Assembly (NCBI GenBank): GCA_009741485.1
Contig: CM019218.1
Location: 52,623,612-52,687,611 of the forward strand
Source: Malurus cyaneus samueli
Lineage: Eukaryota; Chordata; Aves; Passeriformes; Maluridae
Length of the DNA: 64,000 bases
Reading direction: 5' to 3'
Below, piece after piece: positions 61,470-64,000 of this stretch; position 1 is the stretch's first letter; each line of letters starts with the position of its first letter. Both the position numbers and the translations under genes were made by a program. A model generated the notes under the pieces. The model had not been told where the DNA came from. It worked only from the letters and a program-made list of their open reading frames with translations, and made no database searches.

Positions 61470-61677
61470 AACTTTATCAAGGGGAATAACAAACATGTTG
61501 CAAAAAAAAAATTTATCAAGAGAAATAATAGCCAAACATGTGGCAAAAAAAACTTTATCAAGGGATATAATACCAAATATGTTTAAAAAAAAACTTTATC
61601 AAGGAAAATAATAGCCAAACATGTTGCAAAAAAAAAACTTTATCAAGGGAAATAATAGCCAAGCGTTTTGCAAAAAA
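61470..61677. repeat. Tandem array, unit of about 43 bp
   Basis: Five units of actttatcaagggaaataat plus agccaaacatgttgc followed by a run of 7-10 adenines. Unit length varies mainly in the A run. It directly follows unique sequence and looks like an A-rich minisatellite. Confidence 0.93.
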
Positions 61678-64000
61678 GGCTCTGAGGATGGGCTGCAGTT
61701 TGAATCCCAGTGCCCCATGGTGACTGATCTGTGGGGAACATCCCAGTCAGTGCTACAGGCCGTGGCTGTCCTCAGACAAGCAGACAGCCAGTTCTTACTG
61801 TATCTGATGTGTGTGAGGAAGGAAAATACAGCAGCAAAATTTGGGATGTCTCCTAACAGTGTGGTATTGAGCATTTCTGTTGGTTTCCAGGCTGCAGCTC
61901 CCCCTGTAAATGCTACACAGCCAGAAGGAAATGGTAAAATGTGGGGTAAATTCACTTCTGCTAGTCATAGCCTGAGATTTGCATCACATCTGTTAGGGAA
62001 CAGAGTGACTGATTCCAGTTCTTTCCCGGTTATTCTGCCAGTCATGCTACCAACAGCTCAGAAATGCACTTGGACATCCTCTGAAGCATTCTGGAAACAG
62101 TCCTTGGGACAAGAGAGTTCTTAGAAACCGCTGGGTCTGTGACACAGGCAACCCAAGATGTCAGATTGCAGCTCAGGATGAACTCAAACCTCAGAACATG
62201 TTCACTGCACCAATGACCGCTCACACCCCAGCCCTGGCCACACCTTGTGAGCAGCTGCACTGGTGGCATTGGCTTGTCCTCTGCACATTGGAAAGGAGCA
62301 ATCTCCCACTCTTGACCTTTCATCCTCAGAAAAGCATTTCCTGTTTGCCTGGCTCCTTCTAGAAGTGTTCCTGATCCTGCCATCCTCTCTGGACTGCTCA
62401 TGGCAAGGATGCAGATGCTTTCTCCTCAAGCATTTATCTAATGCAGAAAATGTTCAAAGCAATGAAGGGGCACTTCCAAGGCATGTTGGGCCATTAGCCC
62501 TGGAACCCAACACGAAGCCAACCTGACAATGTCCAGCCCAAGGAAACACTTCCTTTCCCACTGCAGGCAGGTTCCTCTACCTCCCCAGAGCTGTCACTCC
62601 ACAGCAGCAGCAAAAGGAGCAACAGGCAAGCTTAGGCACACTCATGTTTGGTGCTGACCTGCTCCTGTCACCATGGCTCTGCACAGATGTGAACATCTGC
62701 TCAGGGAAAAAGATGCCTCAGGCCAGCAGACTTTGGAGGTTCTTCCAGGCAGTTCCCTCTCTCCCTGTAGCCCCTAAAAGGGAAAATGGAGTAAAGTCTG
62801 AGGTGACTGCTGGCACTTTTAGGGCTTTTGAGTCAGTGTCATGTTGCAGTTGTATAAATGCCCTGTGACTCTCAGCAGCAGATGAAGCTCTGAAGCCAGA
62901 AGCTGAGACTCTCAGCAGCTGCTGGTTTTCATAAGCTGTTTTTTTTTAAATGTCCCACTAAAAATCACCTCCTTCTGCCTGCAACAGACAGGCCAACACT
63001 CTGCAGGGTCTTGCTCAAGCCTGTGAAGTCATTTGGAAATATTGTCCCTGCTGACATCTGGAGTCCCTGTGTGTCACCCTCTGTGCAGACCCACAGCCCT
63101 GCTGGACAGCAGGCGTGGGATAAGTGCCACTCCAGAGGCACCAACAGTTCTGTGACAGAGGCGCCTTTCCCTGCAAGCAACCAACGGGTTAAAGCTTGTG
63201 AGGAAAACCAACTGAGTGATTTGGTGAAATAAAGATTAAAACATCTCTGTGGAAGGTGAGGAGCCAGCCTCGGCCTGTGCTGTCTCATTTACCCACTAAT
63301 CGACCCAATTACCTCAGGTATAAATCATAACACAAAACACTTACAGAGCCAGAGTCACACACTGAAGAAAGGAGAGAACTGTTGGGTTGGTTTTTGTTTA
63401 GTATAATTGATATAATTACTGACAGTTCTGTGCCAAGAACTTCAGCTTTTTTGCTTCCAGAAGAGAGTAGAGAGCTGTCTGAAAGCCATAGCAATTAGCA
63501 ATCCCCACATGCACAGCTTTTATTAGAAAGAATGCACATCTCTTCCAGAAAGCGCCAGCAGCTCCCTGAGGAGCAGTGAGCCATCCCTTGGTGCCAGGAA
63601 TGCAGCTGTCACTGAGCCCGTGCTTCCTGTCCCCTCTGCAGTGCTGCAAGGGCACAAAAGGAGTCCTGCCATTCATGCTGCGTGTGAAACGTCTTCAGCT
63701 GGGCACTGCCTCATTCCTAATTTTAGCTTACCTGGCTCCAGGTAGGTGTGTCTTGCTGTGCTGTGGCCCAAGCAGGTTGCTGATTCTAAGATTTCTCAGG
63801 TCCTGCTCATTGTGACCAGCACAAAGTGTCCCTTTCACTCTCAGAGGGATCTGTCTGGACTCTGATCTCCACGCTCTGGAGCAGACTGACAGTAATTAAA
63901 TGAGTGGAGCTCCACAACAGCCCCCCAGAACACAATCCCAGTGAATGTCTCACGGACAGTGACCACACAGCCACACTCCCCATGTACCCCAGGCAGCCTC

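Larger units (their letters stand above)
45938..64000 (+). other. LGR6 intron 4 (partial)
   Basis: This is non-coding sequence after LGR6 exon 4. I searched for the next repeat exon by its expected motif and found none. Bases 46000-47390, 47760-54430, 55330-57790 and 61680-64000 contain no gene I can support. A large CR1 fragment, three further CR1 pieces and three tandem arrays are listed separately. Confidence 0.8.

Noticed and set aside
45938..64000. The next LGR6 repeat exon
   Set aside because: I looked for a 72-nt segment encoding the expected RLDAN...SLRHL pattern with splice sites and found none.

Overview
The window looks like genomic DNA from a bird, most likely a songbird. The evidence is CR1 LINE 3' ends in both orientations, short solo LTRs, many GC-rich minisatellites and exon-intron structure typical of vertebrates. 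There are no bacterial-style operons or rRNA genes, and I saw no tRNA genes. Species cannot be fixed from the sequence alone.

The only protein-coding gene I can support is part of LGR6, a leucine-rich-repeat G-protein-coupled receptor for R-spondins, on the + strand. Three 72-nt exons lie at 20392-20463, 33401-33472 and 45866-45937. Each encodes one 24-residue leucine-rich repeat, each starts one base before a codon boundary and ends two bases into a leucine codon, and each has consensus AG/GT splice sites. They correspond to exons 2, 3 and 4 of vertebrate LGR6 (the first three ectodomain repeats). The signal-peptide exon and all later exons are outside the window. The rest is intron: intron 1 (1-20391, partial), intron 2 (20464-33400), intron 3 (33473-45865) and intron 4 (45938-64000, partial).

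Intron 1 is dominated by a directly repeated block of about 6.9 kb (6460-13379 and 13492-20249) separated by exactly 25 Ns. Sequence next to the Ns is rich in single-base indels, so this is most simply an assembly artefact: two haplotypes placed in tandem. Each block carries a 34-bp minisatellite, a 21-bp minisatellite that is largely open in all frames, two LTR-like elements and a CR1 3' end. Intron 2 has a solo LTR 93 bp after exon 2, paired 15-bp minisatellites, a CpG-rich patch with promoter-like signals on the - strand, a large 31-bp minisatellite and a triplicated 175-bp unit. Intron 3 has another solo LTR, an inverted repeat with arms of about 1.1 kb around a 4.7-kb spacer, and a 10-bp minisatellite. 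Intron 4 has a long CR1 fragment, more CR1 pieces in a cluster, and two further tandem arrays.

No undescribed multi-gene system is visible. The points most worth checking are the probable false duplication, the inverted repeat, the CpG-rich patch at about 25.6-25.9 kb, and an exon-like 93-nt segment at 31601-31693 that is in phase with the LGR6 exons.
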